From Ailurus styani (Eukaryota; Chordata; Mammalia; Carnivora; Ailuridae), in assembly GCA_002007465.1 (NCBI GenBank), contig LNAC01000019.1, positions 1,662,344 through 1,726,343 of the forward strand: 64,000 nucleotides of DNA, written 5' to 3'. Made by a program: the position numbers and the translations under genes. The notes below the pieces were generated by a model. It ran no database searches and was not told the origin of the DNA. It was given only the letters and a program-made list of their open reading frames with translations. Positions 1-10,144 of this stretch are shown here, one piece after another; position 1 is the stretch's first letter, and each line of letters opens with the position of its first letter.

Positions 1-210
1 TGTGCAGAAGAAGAAGAGGAACATGGAATGCTAATGCAGAAGGGGGGAGTTGGCAGCACATGGTGGTCATGAAGCCTGGGGTCAGATGGGCTCAGGCATT
101 GGTGTAGAGCAGAGGGCCTAGAACCTGACTCAGAGGAAGAAATTTTTGGCCAGTGGATTCCAAATGGGAAGATTCCTAAAAGGCTATAAAGGAGCTGCTG
201 CTGAGCTTTT

Positions 211-242
211 AAAAAAAAAAAAAAAAAAAAGAGAGAGAGAGA
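211..242 (+). repeat. (A)20 followed by (GA)6
   Basis: Twenty A run directly into a short GA repeat. No SINE body precedes it, so it is a simple repeat or an orphan tail. Confidence 0.9.
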
Positions 243-1230
243 CATAGGTGGCAAGCCAGAAAAGAATGTGTCTCCCACTGTGCAAATGAGGGGCAGAGGG
301 GCAGAAGCTGCAGAAAGGTCAGTCAGCAAACAGTCTGAAAACTTTAATAGCCATAGCAACAGGAAGGTTATTGTGAAAAATCGCTGACTTGATTCAACTT
401 GTGTTAATGTTCAGTAGTTTCCAATAACTGTATCAGAAGCCACAAAGCAAACTGGGACACAATTTTTTTTTTAAAAAAAAGAACATTCAAGGTGTTTTCT
501 AGTAAAGCTCCTTAGAAAAATTGCTTTAATAAATAGAAGCATGAATCTTTCTGTCATGTGAGGGCATGTATATAAAGGAGCGTTTTATATGTGGATGAAA
601 GAACATGCAGTTTTTATGTTTGAGTATAGCTAAGAAATCACAGTGGCTTAGCAAACTCTGTCTTTGTGAATAACCCCAAAACAATTACAGAACTCGATCC
701 AGTCACACATGAGTAATTTTGAATTAGTGAAAGCTTTATTTACTCTACACAAATACATGTATTTCATACACTAAATACATAATACATGTGTATGTACTGC
801 ATACATCTATCCATCTAGATAGAGAAGGAGATGGAAGGCAGGCGTTGAAGGCAAGCTGCGGTGCGTCAGGGCCAAGTCACAATTTTATCAATAATATTGG
901 TCCTGAGTCCTTTCTCACCCATCACGTTCATATGAAACCTGAATGACAATGACAGTTAATTTCCACATGCAGCCCAGAACTTTATCTCTTTCTTCAGTCA
1001 TTCGTGATTGGTCATGGTTTTCTGTGGCTGACTTAATGCCAAATCTGAGTTACTCCCTTACCTCTTTGGAAAAGGTTGATTTAAAGCATTGAATATTTTC
1101 AGTGGCTAATGTTTAGACTGTGACAGTGCTTACCAACTGCTGGTCAGTGGCTAGGTCACATTCTGAGATGCAGTTATATTAGATTTTAGAGAAATGAGGA
1201 AAGAACTTTAATATAGGAGTTTGTCATTCC

Positions 1231-2405
1231 TTGAATTTAATTGTGGTAAAATACACAAACATAAAAGTTGCCACTTCCACCATTTGTAAATGTACAGTTC
1301 ACTAGTGTTAAGTACATTCCCCTTGTCCTACAATCTCCAGAACTCTTCAGCTTGTAAAACTGAAACTCTGTGTATACTATTAACTCCTCATTCCCCCTCC
1401 CCTAGCCCTGGCAACCACCCTTCTACTTTCTCTGTATTTGACTACTCCAGGTGCCTCAAATATATGGACTCATACAGTGTTTGTCTTTTCATGACTGATG
1501 GATTTCACTTAGCATATTATTCTCCAGGTCCATCCATGTTGTAGAATATGTCAGAATGTTCTTCCATTTTAAGGCTGAGTAATATTCCATTGTATGTGTA
1601 TACCACACTTTGTGTATCCATTCCTCTTCTGATGGACACTTGAGTTGCCTCCACCTCTTGGCTATTGTAAATAATGCAGCATGAACATGAGTGTGCAGAT
1701 CTCTCTTCAGGACCCTCTTTCAATTCTTTGCATGTGTTCCTAGAAATAGAGTTGCTAGATCGTATGATAATTCCAAGTATAATTTATTGAGGAACCCCCA
1801 AACTATTTTTCACCATTTTTTACATTTCCACCAACAGAGCACAAGAGTTCCCATTTTTCTACAACCTCACCAGCACTTGTTATTTGCTGTTACTGGGTTT
1901 TTGTTTTATTTTGTTTTGGATGATGGCCATTCTAACTGGTGTGAGGGTGGTATCTTGTGGTTTTGATTTGCATTTGCCTAATAATCAGTGATGTTGACAT
2001 CTTTCATGCGTTTATTGGTCATTTGTGTTTCTTCCCCGGAGAATTGTCTATTCAAGTCCTTTGCCCATTTTTTAAAAGATTTATTCATTTATCTTAGAGA
2101 AAGAGAAAGACCGTTAGTGGGGAGAGAGGTCAGAGGGAGAGGAAGAGAATCCCAAGTAGACTCCCCAATGAGCGTGGAGCCCCAATGCGGGGCTTAGTCC
2201 CGCAACCGGGATTATGACCCGAGTTGAAATCAAGAGTCGGACGCTCAACCAACTGAGCCACCCGGGCGGCCCCCTTTGCCCATTTTTTAACCAGTTTTTT
2301 GTTGTAGTTAAGTTGTACAAGTTCTTTATATATTCTGGATATTAACCCTGTATCAGATACATGACTTGTAAGTATTTTCTCTCATTCCATGGGTTTTGAT
2401 TATCT
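1231..2405 (-). mobile_element. Old L1 3' end, antisense, split by a SINE
   Basis: The sequence matches the reverse complement of the mammalian L1 3' region: 'tttcacttagcatattattc', 'ggctattgtaaataatgc' and 'gtatcttgtggttttgatttgcat' occur in the expected antisense order, from the L1 3'UTR back into the end of ORF2. It is heavily mutated. A CAN-SINE interrupts it at 2075-2272, and L1 resumes with 'ctttgcccattttt'. Confidence 0.85.
2075..2272 (-). mobile_element. CAN-SINE (tRNA-Lys type), antisense, nested in L1
   Basis: Read on the minus strand this begins with the tRNA-like head (cgcccgggtggctcagttgg) and ends with an A/T-rich tail (ataaatcttttaaaa). Direct repeats cctttgcccatttttta flank it at about 2058-2074 and 2273-2289, an intact target-site duplication. 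It is somewhat diverged from the younger copies in the window. Confidence 0.92.
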
Positions 2406-3019
2406 GTTTTCTGGTGTCAGAATCTTTCCCTTATGAACTTACAATGGTAACAGACAGTTGTTTGTTTCTTTTAATCCTTAACTGGAAAAATTAAAAGTTA
2501 TGTCTGATACTAATTTATTTAAAGAAAAGGGGGAAAGGCATATTTTCTTGTAATAACTACTTCTTTGCATTCATTAATATTTTAAAAGTTGCATATGCAC
2601 AGAACATGTGCCACTGTTCACAGCTAGTTTTGAAAGAATGCCAGGGGACAGGGAGGAGCTAGGAATTTGCCTTATTTGGGGAGGTATAAAAGAACTGTGC
2701 ATTCCATTCCCATCTGATTGTATAAGACTTACGATGCTATAAAGTGAGCTTTGTGAAAAAATAAAAACAAAAACAAAATATCAGGTAGAAGGGACCACTG
2801 AGGGTCCTGGAAGCCATGCTCATAGAAGATCAAGTCAAAATCTAACCAGACACATAGGAATCTTTTCTTAATCTAAATTGTATCTAGGGAATATTTTGGA
2901 AAACTGTCTCATTGTCTAACATCTGTTTCAATAAAAAGTCCCTCTTATGCAGCCTAAATCCCTCTTCTTACAATATAAAATAACTATAGAATTCCTGGGA
3001 TTTACCTAGTACCTTTCTT

Positions 3020-3180
3020 TCTTAAGTTCTGTCATTAAATCCTCCTAATAACTCCATGAGGCAAGGATGAATAAATACTACTGTTTACACTTAATCGCCT
3101 CATCTTAATTCCTTCCTCTATAAAAAGGAAATAAAAGTAATATTTACTCATTTTTTTACCTTCTTACAGAGAAAAAAATT
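3020..3180 (+). repeat. MIR-like SINE remnant
   Basis: The phrases 'aatcctcctaataactccatgaggcaagg' in part and 'cctcatctt..ctataaaaaggaaataa' resemble the MIR core and its 3' side. It is old and fragmentary. Confidence 0.45.
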
Positions 3181-3875
3181 AAAACAGAGACTGATTAAGT
3201 ACACTTTCCCAGGTTTCTAAATGAGGCAGAACCAGAAGGCAGGGGCACAGCAGGAAAGGGAGCACGTGTTAGACACATCAGTGCGAAGCCAGCCCCGCCC
3301 CTGGTTAGCTCTGTTGCCCCTGGTGGGTTAGGGTCCTTCATGGGCCCACACACAGAAGGCTTCCAGTCTTGGCTTCATGTTTGGCTCTCACCATCGTGAA
3401 ATCTGTAGCAAACTGAACGAGGAGCCCCACAGCTAAAGGCACTGATCCTAGGCACAATATCACCCATCTAAGATGGTTTTGGTCTGAGGTGATGAAGAGT
3501 GTGGGGGCCACTTTGCAGCTCACAGCACAAAGAACAGATGTGTCTTTGAGAGGAGGCAACGGAGGATATGAAAGGCAGAAAGCTAAGTGAATCCAGGTAG
3601 GAGAATTGAAGGAAACAAGAGACTCACCCATACACTGAAAAGGAGCCTTGAACAACTCAGGCCTAACTTGATACAAAAAGAGTAGAGATAATTCAGAAGG
3701 GAGAGAGACGTCATTAAGCAGTAGAAAGGAGGATTGTTATAAATGGGGCTGTTGTAGACTGGGGCAGATCATTTTAAATGACTGGGATCGCCAAGACCCA
3801 GAAGATGCCGGTTGATCAATTTTGTTTATCAAGGTCATGGTTAAAGGAACTAGAATATGACTATGGTTTCAAAAA

Positions 3876-4490
3876 CAGTTGATTCTCATTATTTTCAGAT
3901 TCTGTATTTACAGATTCTCCTACTGGCTAAAATGTATTTGTAACCCCAGAATCAATATGGCCCTTTTATAGTCATTCACAGACGTGCGCCAAGCAGTAAA
4001 AATGTGTGTGTTCCTAACTAAGGTCAAACGAGGTGATATTTAGCCTTCTTGGTTCAGCTGTCATACAGTAAATAAGTGTCCTTTTCAGGATCTGTTTAGT
4101 GACATAGTTTTTGCATTTTTGTTGATGATTCTGCTGTTCACAGTGGTCCCCAAATGTAGTGTTCATGCACTGTCTCGTGTTCCCACGCAGAAAGAAGGCT
4201 GTGATGTGCCTTATGGAGAAAATAATTGTGTTCAGTAAACTTCGTTAAGGCATGAGTTAGTGCTGTTGGCCATGAGTTCAATGTTAAAGAATCAGCAATA
4301 TACATTAAATAAGACATCTTGAAACAGAAACACATAAAACAAGGTTGTGTACTGATTGCTGACAGTGTGATCAGCAATTCATGGAAACCTAACCCTGTAT
4401 TTTCCCTAGGAACAGGGGTTCAGTATCTGCTCATTCTGTTCTCCCTGACATAAAAGAATGGAACTACCATGCATAATGACACTTGTAAAT
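3876..4490 (+). mobile_element. Tigger-like (pogo/TcMar) DNA transposon fossil
   Basis: The segment opens with CAGTTGATTCTCATTATT and ends with a diverged inverted copy (..cataatgacacttgtaaatgta). Around 4144-4260 the + strand still reads like the start of a Tigger transposase: ..RRKKAVMCLMEKI..FSKLR, then stops. That corresponds to the CENP-B-like helix-turn-helix region. After it comes 'gttcaatgttaaagaatc', the decayed continuation of the same reading frame. It is shorter than an autonomous Tigger and has several stop codons, so it is dead. The family assignment rests on my memory of the Tigger consensus. Confidence 0.75.
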
Positions 4491-4853
4491 GTATGTAGCC
4501 TACAGGGACTCTAGGCTCCAAAGGAAATGACTCCTGAAAGAGCAGCCAGAAATGGAAGACAAGGATGACAGTGGTTCTCCATCCAGATGACAAATTCTGG
4601 AGCCTTTATGCTTGACCATCATGTATAAGGATTCTTTGGAAAGCGTTTCCTAAAGGCTCAGAGAATCTGTAGAATACTTAGAAAGCCAGCTCTAGCTACC
4701 AACCGTATTGCTTGGTTCACAGACTTTTTTTTTTCCACATTTCAATCTTTCTGAAATCAGGAGACATCTTAGACTTGATTTATATATTTTAACAACCAAC
4801 CAAAACCTGTTCTCCCATAAACTGTTACTAAATCCCTGGCATGCCTTCCAGTC

Positions 4854-5174
4854 CAGGGCCGGCAGTCTTTTTCTGTAAAGGGCCAGATGGTAAATACTGT
4901 AGGCTTTGTGGGCCCCACAGTCTTGCTGCAACTACCGGGCTTTGCCATCGTAACAGGAGAGCAGCCACAGAGACTACGTCAACAAGAAAGCCTGGCTGGG
5001 TTCTAGTAAAAATCATGAAGTTGCTATTTATAGAATTTTCACATGTCACACAATACTCTTCTTTTGATTTTTTTTCAGTCTTTTAAAAGGAAAAAAACAA
5101 AAACAAATGAATAAACATATAAAAACGAATATTAGGCCAGATTTGGCCTGCAGGCCGTAGTTTGTCAACCCCTG
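4854..5174 (+). mobile_element. hAT-like MITE with terminal inverted repeats
   Basis: The left end CAGGGCCGGCAGTCT and the right end ..AGTTTGTCAACCCCTG are imperfect inverted repeats. The interior has typical phrases such as 'ctgtaaagggccagatggtaaat', in part, and 'ggccagatttggcctgcaggcc'. The family is common across placental mammals. A second copy lies at 51566-51765 in the same orientation. No clear 8-bp target duplication remains. Confidence 0.75.
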
Positions 5175-7090
5175 ATTCATTCAGTGGAACAGGGGAGTAG
5201 ATGAGACCGCTTGGTTTCAAGGGTCCTTAGTTGGATCAAAAGAGGCTACACCTGCACAGCAGGGTCTGCCCCTTGGTTAGCGTTCCTTTTCCTTCAGAAA
5301 TTGAAACAAGGATTTTAACTGCTTAATCTTCAGTTAACCTGATATTAAAGTTGGTAACTTACCAACATGAATTGGTTTAGATTTTTACATTGCTCAGTAC
5401 AGTGTACCTTGGCAAGAAGGATCTAGGAAATATTGAAAACAAAATTAAGAAAAGTTCATACTTCTAGATACAGTAACATGCCAGTGCATTTCAAACACAG
5501 CCCTTCCCTTAGATTCCCTTTGTTCGGCAAGGTTCTAATTATCCCTTTATCTTTAAGCTCTACTTTCTGTTTCCATTGTGTCATTTTTCTTTGTGTTTTT
5601 CACATGTACAATAGACCTTATTCACAAGAAGGCGGAGCTGTGATCCAGAACGAGGCTTGTAACACAAGAGAACTTAAACAGGCTGGAAATTAAATAAATT
5701 TAAGTACAAAAAAAATTGGAAGGAAATTGAACCCATCTTGCTTAGCACAGCATCCAGAAATGTATTTGGAAGATTTAATATTCATCACTGACCAGAGATC
5801 AAGGATTACTACTGAATTTAATATAAAAATGGTAATGAAGACAAATTAAAAAGTAGCCTCAGATAACAGAGTTTCAGAAATGCTCTTGGTTTTTCATAAT
5901 ATGTGGAGCAGCTTCTACTTCCCATCCCAGAAGCCAGCCCCTTCCTCCTGGGCACCTTTGTGGCCCAGAATGTCCACACCTATGCCAGCCTGGACTCTGG
6001 AACTATCCCTGGGAGGCCACACAGGACAACCCTGTCTCCCTCACTTCTTCAGGCAGCCAGGTCTCTCGAAGGCAGAGCCAGAGGTGCCTGGCCTGGCCTG
6101 AAGCCCTGGCTTTGGCCACCTTCATGGTTGGGGAGTCCCCTTACCTAGAATTTGCAGGCAGAGCTCACATGGGAGCAAGCTGCTCTATTGAGCCTTGTCG
6201 CGTGCTTCAGGGACACACATGAGTCCAGTGCCTTAGATCTCTAGGCCTGACTGACTGGTTGCAATTTTGTAGCTTCAAACATCTCCTCTATTCTCCCACC
6301 CTCTGGTAACCACCATGTGATTCTCTATTTCTGAGTTGGGCTTTTCTTGTTTTGTTTTTGTAGTTCTCTATTCCTTTTTTCTTCTCTTACTCTCTTCCCT
6401 TGTGATTGATGACTTCCCTTACTGTTAAGTTTATATTCATTTCTCTTTATTTTTGTGTATCTATTATAGGTTTGTGGTTACCATGAGGCTCATATATAAC
6501 ATCCCAATTATATATCAGTTTGTGTTAAGTTTATGGTTGCTTTAGTTTGAACACATTCTAAAATCACTACATTTCTACTCCTCCCCTCCATGTTTTATGT
6601 ATCAGATGTCATATCTTGCATCTTTTTATCTTGTGAATCCCTTAACTGAATTTTTAGATATAATTGATTTACTACATATTTCTTTTAACCTTCATACTAT
6701 CTTTATAAGTGATTGTTCTACTACTTTTACTATATGTTTGCTTTTACCAATGAAATTTTTCCCTTTCATAATTTTCTTCTACTTACAGTCTTTCCTTTTC
6801 TGCTTTAAGAAGTCCCTTTAACATCTGTTTAGTGGTGAAGAACTCCTTTAATATTGTTTGAGAAATTCTTTTTCTCTCCATCAACTCTCCATGATAATCT
6901 TGCTGGCTAGAGTACTTTTGGTATTTTCCTTTCAGTAATTCGAATATATCAGGCCACTGCCTTCTGACCTGTAAAGTTTCTGCTACAAAATCTGCTAATG
7001 GACTTAGGAGCTGTCCCTGGTATGTAACTTGTTGCTTTTCTCTTGCTCCTTTTAAGATTCCCTCTTTATCTTTAATTTTTGCTATTTTTA

Positions 7091-7306
7091 AAAGATTTAT
7101 TTATTTATTTGTTTGTTTTTGTTTATTTTAGAAAGAGAGAGCGAGAGAGCAGGGGGAGGAGCAGAGGGAGGGAGAGATAGAATCCTCAAGTAGATTCCCC
7201 ACTGAGCACAGAGCCCAACATGAAGCTTTGTCCTAGAACCTTGAGCTCATGACCTGAGCTGAAATCAAGAGTTGGATGCTCAACCAACTGAGCCACCCAG
7301 GTGCCC
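7091..7306 (-). mobile_element. CAN-SINE, antisense, inside LINE ORF1
   Basis: Head (gcacctgggtggctcagttgg on the minus strand) and A/T tail are present. Near-identical direct repeats flank it: taatttttgctatttt at about 7073-7088 and taatttttgccatttt at 7307-7322. It splits the LINE ORF1 remnant in two. Confidence 0.92.
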
Positions 7307-7382
7307 TAATTTTTGCCATTTTAATTATGTATCTTAATGTGGACTTCTTTGGAATCATCTTGTTTGGTGCTCCCTGTGCTTC

Positions 7383-7784
7383 CTAGACCTGGATATCTGT
7401 TTCTTTCTCCAGGTTAGGGAATTTCTCGGCCATTATTTCTTCAAATAAGCTTTTTGCCCCCTTCTCTCTCTTTCTTCCTTCTGGGATCCCTATTATGCAA
7501 ATGTTAGTATGTTTGATGTTGTTCCAGAGGTCCCATAACCTAGCCTCACTTTCTTTTTTCTTTTCAACTTGGGTGTTCTCTATTACCCTGTCTTCCAGAT
7601 GCTGATCTGTTCTTCTATGTTGGCTAACCTGTTGTTGATTCCCTCTAGAGTATTTTTCATTTAAGTTATTGTATTCTTCAACTCTGATTGGTTGGGGTAT
7701 TTTTTTTAATTTTCTGTCTCTGTTGAAGTTCTCACTAAGTTCATCCACTCTTTCTTCAAGTCCAGTGAGCATCTTTATGACCAT
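7383..7784 (-). pseudogene. Decayed LINE ORF1 fragment (coiled coil into RNA-binding region)
   Basis: A 133-residue open frame matches the middle of L1 ORF1p. It has a charged coiled-coil-like stretch (LEERVDELSENFNRD), then the start of the RRM-type domain (NIKHTNICIIGIPEG) and FPNLEKETDIQV. The frame breaks after this point. ORF1p is the RNA-binding chaperone of LINE-1 particles; this copy is a fossil inside an NR3C2 intron. Confidence 0.85.
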
Positions 7785-7984
7785 TACTTTGAACTGTTCA
7801 TCAGGTAGATTGCTTATCTCTGTTTCATTTAATTCTTTTTTTGAAGTTTTGTCTTATTCTCAGTTTGAGGCATATTCCTCTGTCTCATTTTGTTTGACTT
7901 TCTGTGTTTATTAGGTGAAACAGCTACCTCTCCCAGTCTTGAAGGAGTGGCCTTGAATAGGAATGTCCCCTGTGTAGACCTGGG

Positions 7985-8500
7985 CAGCTTAGGCTGGAGC
8001 TGTAGGTGGCACAGGCAGGGAGATCCCAGGGTCCTGTGGGGTATCCCAGGCTGCTCTGTGCCTGGGCCACCTTGGCAAGACAGCTGGAACTGTAGTCAGT
8101 GCAGGCCAGGGGATCCTGGGGTGCTCCACACCAGAGCCATGCTAGCAGGATAGCTGGAGCTGAAGCGGGTATGGTCCAGGGTGCTCCACACAGGGGGCAC
8201 CCTGGAGGAATAGCTGGAGATGTGGTGGGTGCTTCATGATGGGGCCGGCACTGGACAACTGGGGTGTGGTTGAAGTGAACATGGACCAGGAGGTCCCAGG
8301 TTGCTCCATGCCATGGTCACCCTTGTGGATGGCTTGAGCTGGGACAGACATGGACCAGGCATTTTTCACAGGGAACACCCTTTCAGGGTGCCAGAGCTGC
8401 CCTGGGGGGATGGCTGGGGCTGAATCAGATGTAGGCCACAGGTTTCCCAGGATGTGTCATGCTGAGGAAGCCTTGATGGATTGGCTGGAGCTGGGGTGGG
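7985..8500 (-). repeat. Diverged tandem units of about 60-70 bp in a LINE 5'UTR
   Basis: Phrases such as 'tagctggagctg', 'catggaccagg' and 'caggntgctccatgcc' recur around 8045, 8115, 8177, 8294, 8357 and 8443. They lie directly upstream (minus-strand sense) of the ORF1 fossil, where LINE promoters sit. The patch is GC-rich compared with its surroundings. The repeat period is estimated by eye. Confidence 0.6.
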
Positions 8501-8705
8501 CTAGAGGCTTAGGGCTTGCTGAGGCAGCAGGCTGGCTAAAGCACCTGTTCCCTGTTCCTATCTGTGCTATCAAGGTGGAGAGGCTCTTGCCAGCACCATT
8601 GACCCTAGAGAGAGTTATAGAAATTCCCCCACCATTTGCCAAACACTTAAAGTTAGTAAATGGGTTTCCTTCACTTGCAGTCTAGTTGCCCTTTAAACTT
8701 GTTTT

Positions 8706-8896
8706 TTAAGATTTTATTTATTTATTTGACAGAGAGAGAGAGAGATTACAAGTAGGCAGAGAGGCAGGCAGAGAGAGAGGAGGAAGAAGGCTCCCCAGTG
8801 AGCAGAGAGCCCCATGCGGGGCTCTATCCCAGGACCCTGAGATCATGACCTGAGCCAAAGGCAGAGGCTTAACCCATTGAGCCACCCAGGCGCCCC
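8706..8896 (-). mobile_element. CAN-SINE, antisense
   Basis: Minus-strand head gggcgcctgggtggctcaat.. and tail ..aaataaataaaatctta are complete. The internal CT-rich stretch and 'gcctctgcctttggctcaggtc' match the mustelid-like subfamily. I did not find a convincing target duplication. Confidence 0.92.
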
Positions 8897-9060
8897 AAAA
8901 CTGATGGTTTTTTGCAGTGCCACAGGTCAGGTGAATCTGTACTTGGCCCATCTGTGATGTCCCTCCCTACTGCAGGTTACCACATTGGGGGTGGGATTCC
9001 CATCACTACCATGTCTCTGTCTCTCCTGCCATTCTCTGTGTGGCCCCATAATGCTTTATT

Positions 9061-9265
9061 TTTTTTTTTTTAAGATTTATTTATTTATTTATTTATTTCA
9101 CAGAGGGAGAGAGATCACAAGGAGGCAGAGAGGCAGGCAGAGAGAGAGGGGGAAGCAGGCTCCCTGCTGAGCAGGGAGCCCGATGCGGGCCTCGATCCCA
9201 GGACCCTGAGATCATGACCTGAGCCGAAAGCAGAGGCTTTAACCCACTGAGCCACCCAGGCGCCC
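9061..9265 (-). mobile_element. CAN-SINE, antisense, with perfect target-site duplication
   Basis: Complete element flanked by identical 16-base repeats cccataatgctttatt (9045-9060 and 9266-9281). It is close to the young consensus (gggttaaagcctctgc, tcggctcaggtcatgatctc). It sits inside the LINE 5'UTR region about 165 bp from the previous SINE. Confidence 0.96.
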
Positions 9266-9559
9266 CCCATAATGCTTTATTGTGCAAAAGCTGTTCAATC
9301 AGCCCACAATTTTTCAGGAGGAATTGCTTTATATGTAGGTGTAGACTCTATACATAGACTATATTATATGTAGAGGAGGTGAATTCAGGATATTCCTAAG
9401 TTGCCATCAAGTTTGGCTTTTTCAGATTTTACATCTAAGTGAGATAATATGGCATTTGTCTCTCTCTGCCTTGTTTCACTTAGCATAATGCCCTTTTGGG
9501 CCATCTGTTATTACCAGTGGCAAGGTCTCCTTCTTTCTAATGGCTGAATTATATATCCC

Positions 9560-9593
<34 letters not shown>

Positions 9594-9601
9594 CGCGCGC
9601 G
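9560..9601 (+). repeat. (TG)13(CG)8 alternating purine-pyrimidine tract
   Basis: Twenty-six bases of TG repeat pass directly into sixteen bases of pure CG repeat, 42 bases of uninterrupted alternating purine-pyrimidine. It lies inside the antisense L1 3' end. Confidence 0.97.
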
Positions 9602-10124
9602 GTATCACACATCTTCTTTATCTATCCATCCATTGACAGACCCAGGTTGTTTCCATGTATTGGCTATTGTGAATAATCCTGTAATGCGCATGGGAGTGCA
9701 GATATCTCTTCCATATCCTATTTTCATTTCCTTTGGATTATATACCCAGGAGTCGAGTTGTTGGATCACATGGCAGTTACATATTTAATGTTATGAGGAG
9801 CCTCCATACTGTTTGCCATAGTGGCTGAACAACTTTGCATTCCCACCAACTGGTACAAGTGTTCAATTTTCTCCACGTCCTCGCCAACACTTGTTATCTC
9901 TTGCCTTCTTGATGACAACTATTCTTACAGGCGTGTGGTGTTATTTCATTGTGGTTTGGATATGCATTTTCTTGATACTCAGTGATGCTGGGCATCTTTT
10001 CACATACCTGTTGACCATTTGGATGTCTTCTTTGGAAAAATGTCTGTTTAGTTCATCTGCTCATGTTTTGTGTGTGTGTGTTTTTGGCGTTTGTTTTTAG
10101 TTTTGTTTTAATGGAGTTTTTGTG

Positions 10125-10144
10125 GTTGTTGTTGTTGTTGTTGT
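10125..10144 (+). repeat. (GTT)n microsatellite
   Basis: About six to seven GTT units inside the antisense L1. Confidence 0.9.

Larger units (their letters stand above)
6255..9360 (-). mobile_element. L1/HAL1-type LINE 5' half, antisense, with three nested SINEs
   Basis: Read on the minus strand, a 5'UTR-like GC-rich region (about 9360 down to 7900) leads into a decayed ORF1. The ORF1 part is recognisable from WNNIKHTNICIIGIPEG through EKFPNLEKETDIQV (7784-7383) and, after a SINE, from KEGILKGAREKQQVTYQG through RRQWPDIFELLKGKYQK. The segment below about 6780 resembles the HAL1 3' portion. SINEs interrupt the element at 7091-7306, 8706-8896 and 9061-9265. Stops and frameshifts make it inactive. 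Confidence 0.8.

Noticed and set aside
7985..8500. CRISPR-like or satellite array
   Set aside because: The units are too diverged, have no spacer/repeat alternation, and the DNA is mammalian; a LINE 5'UTR explains the position better.
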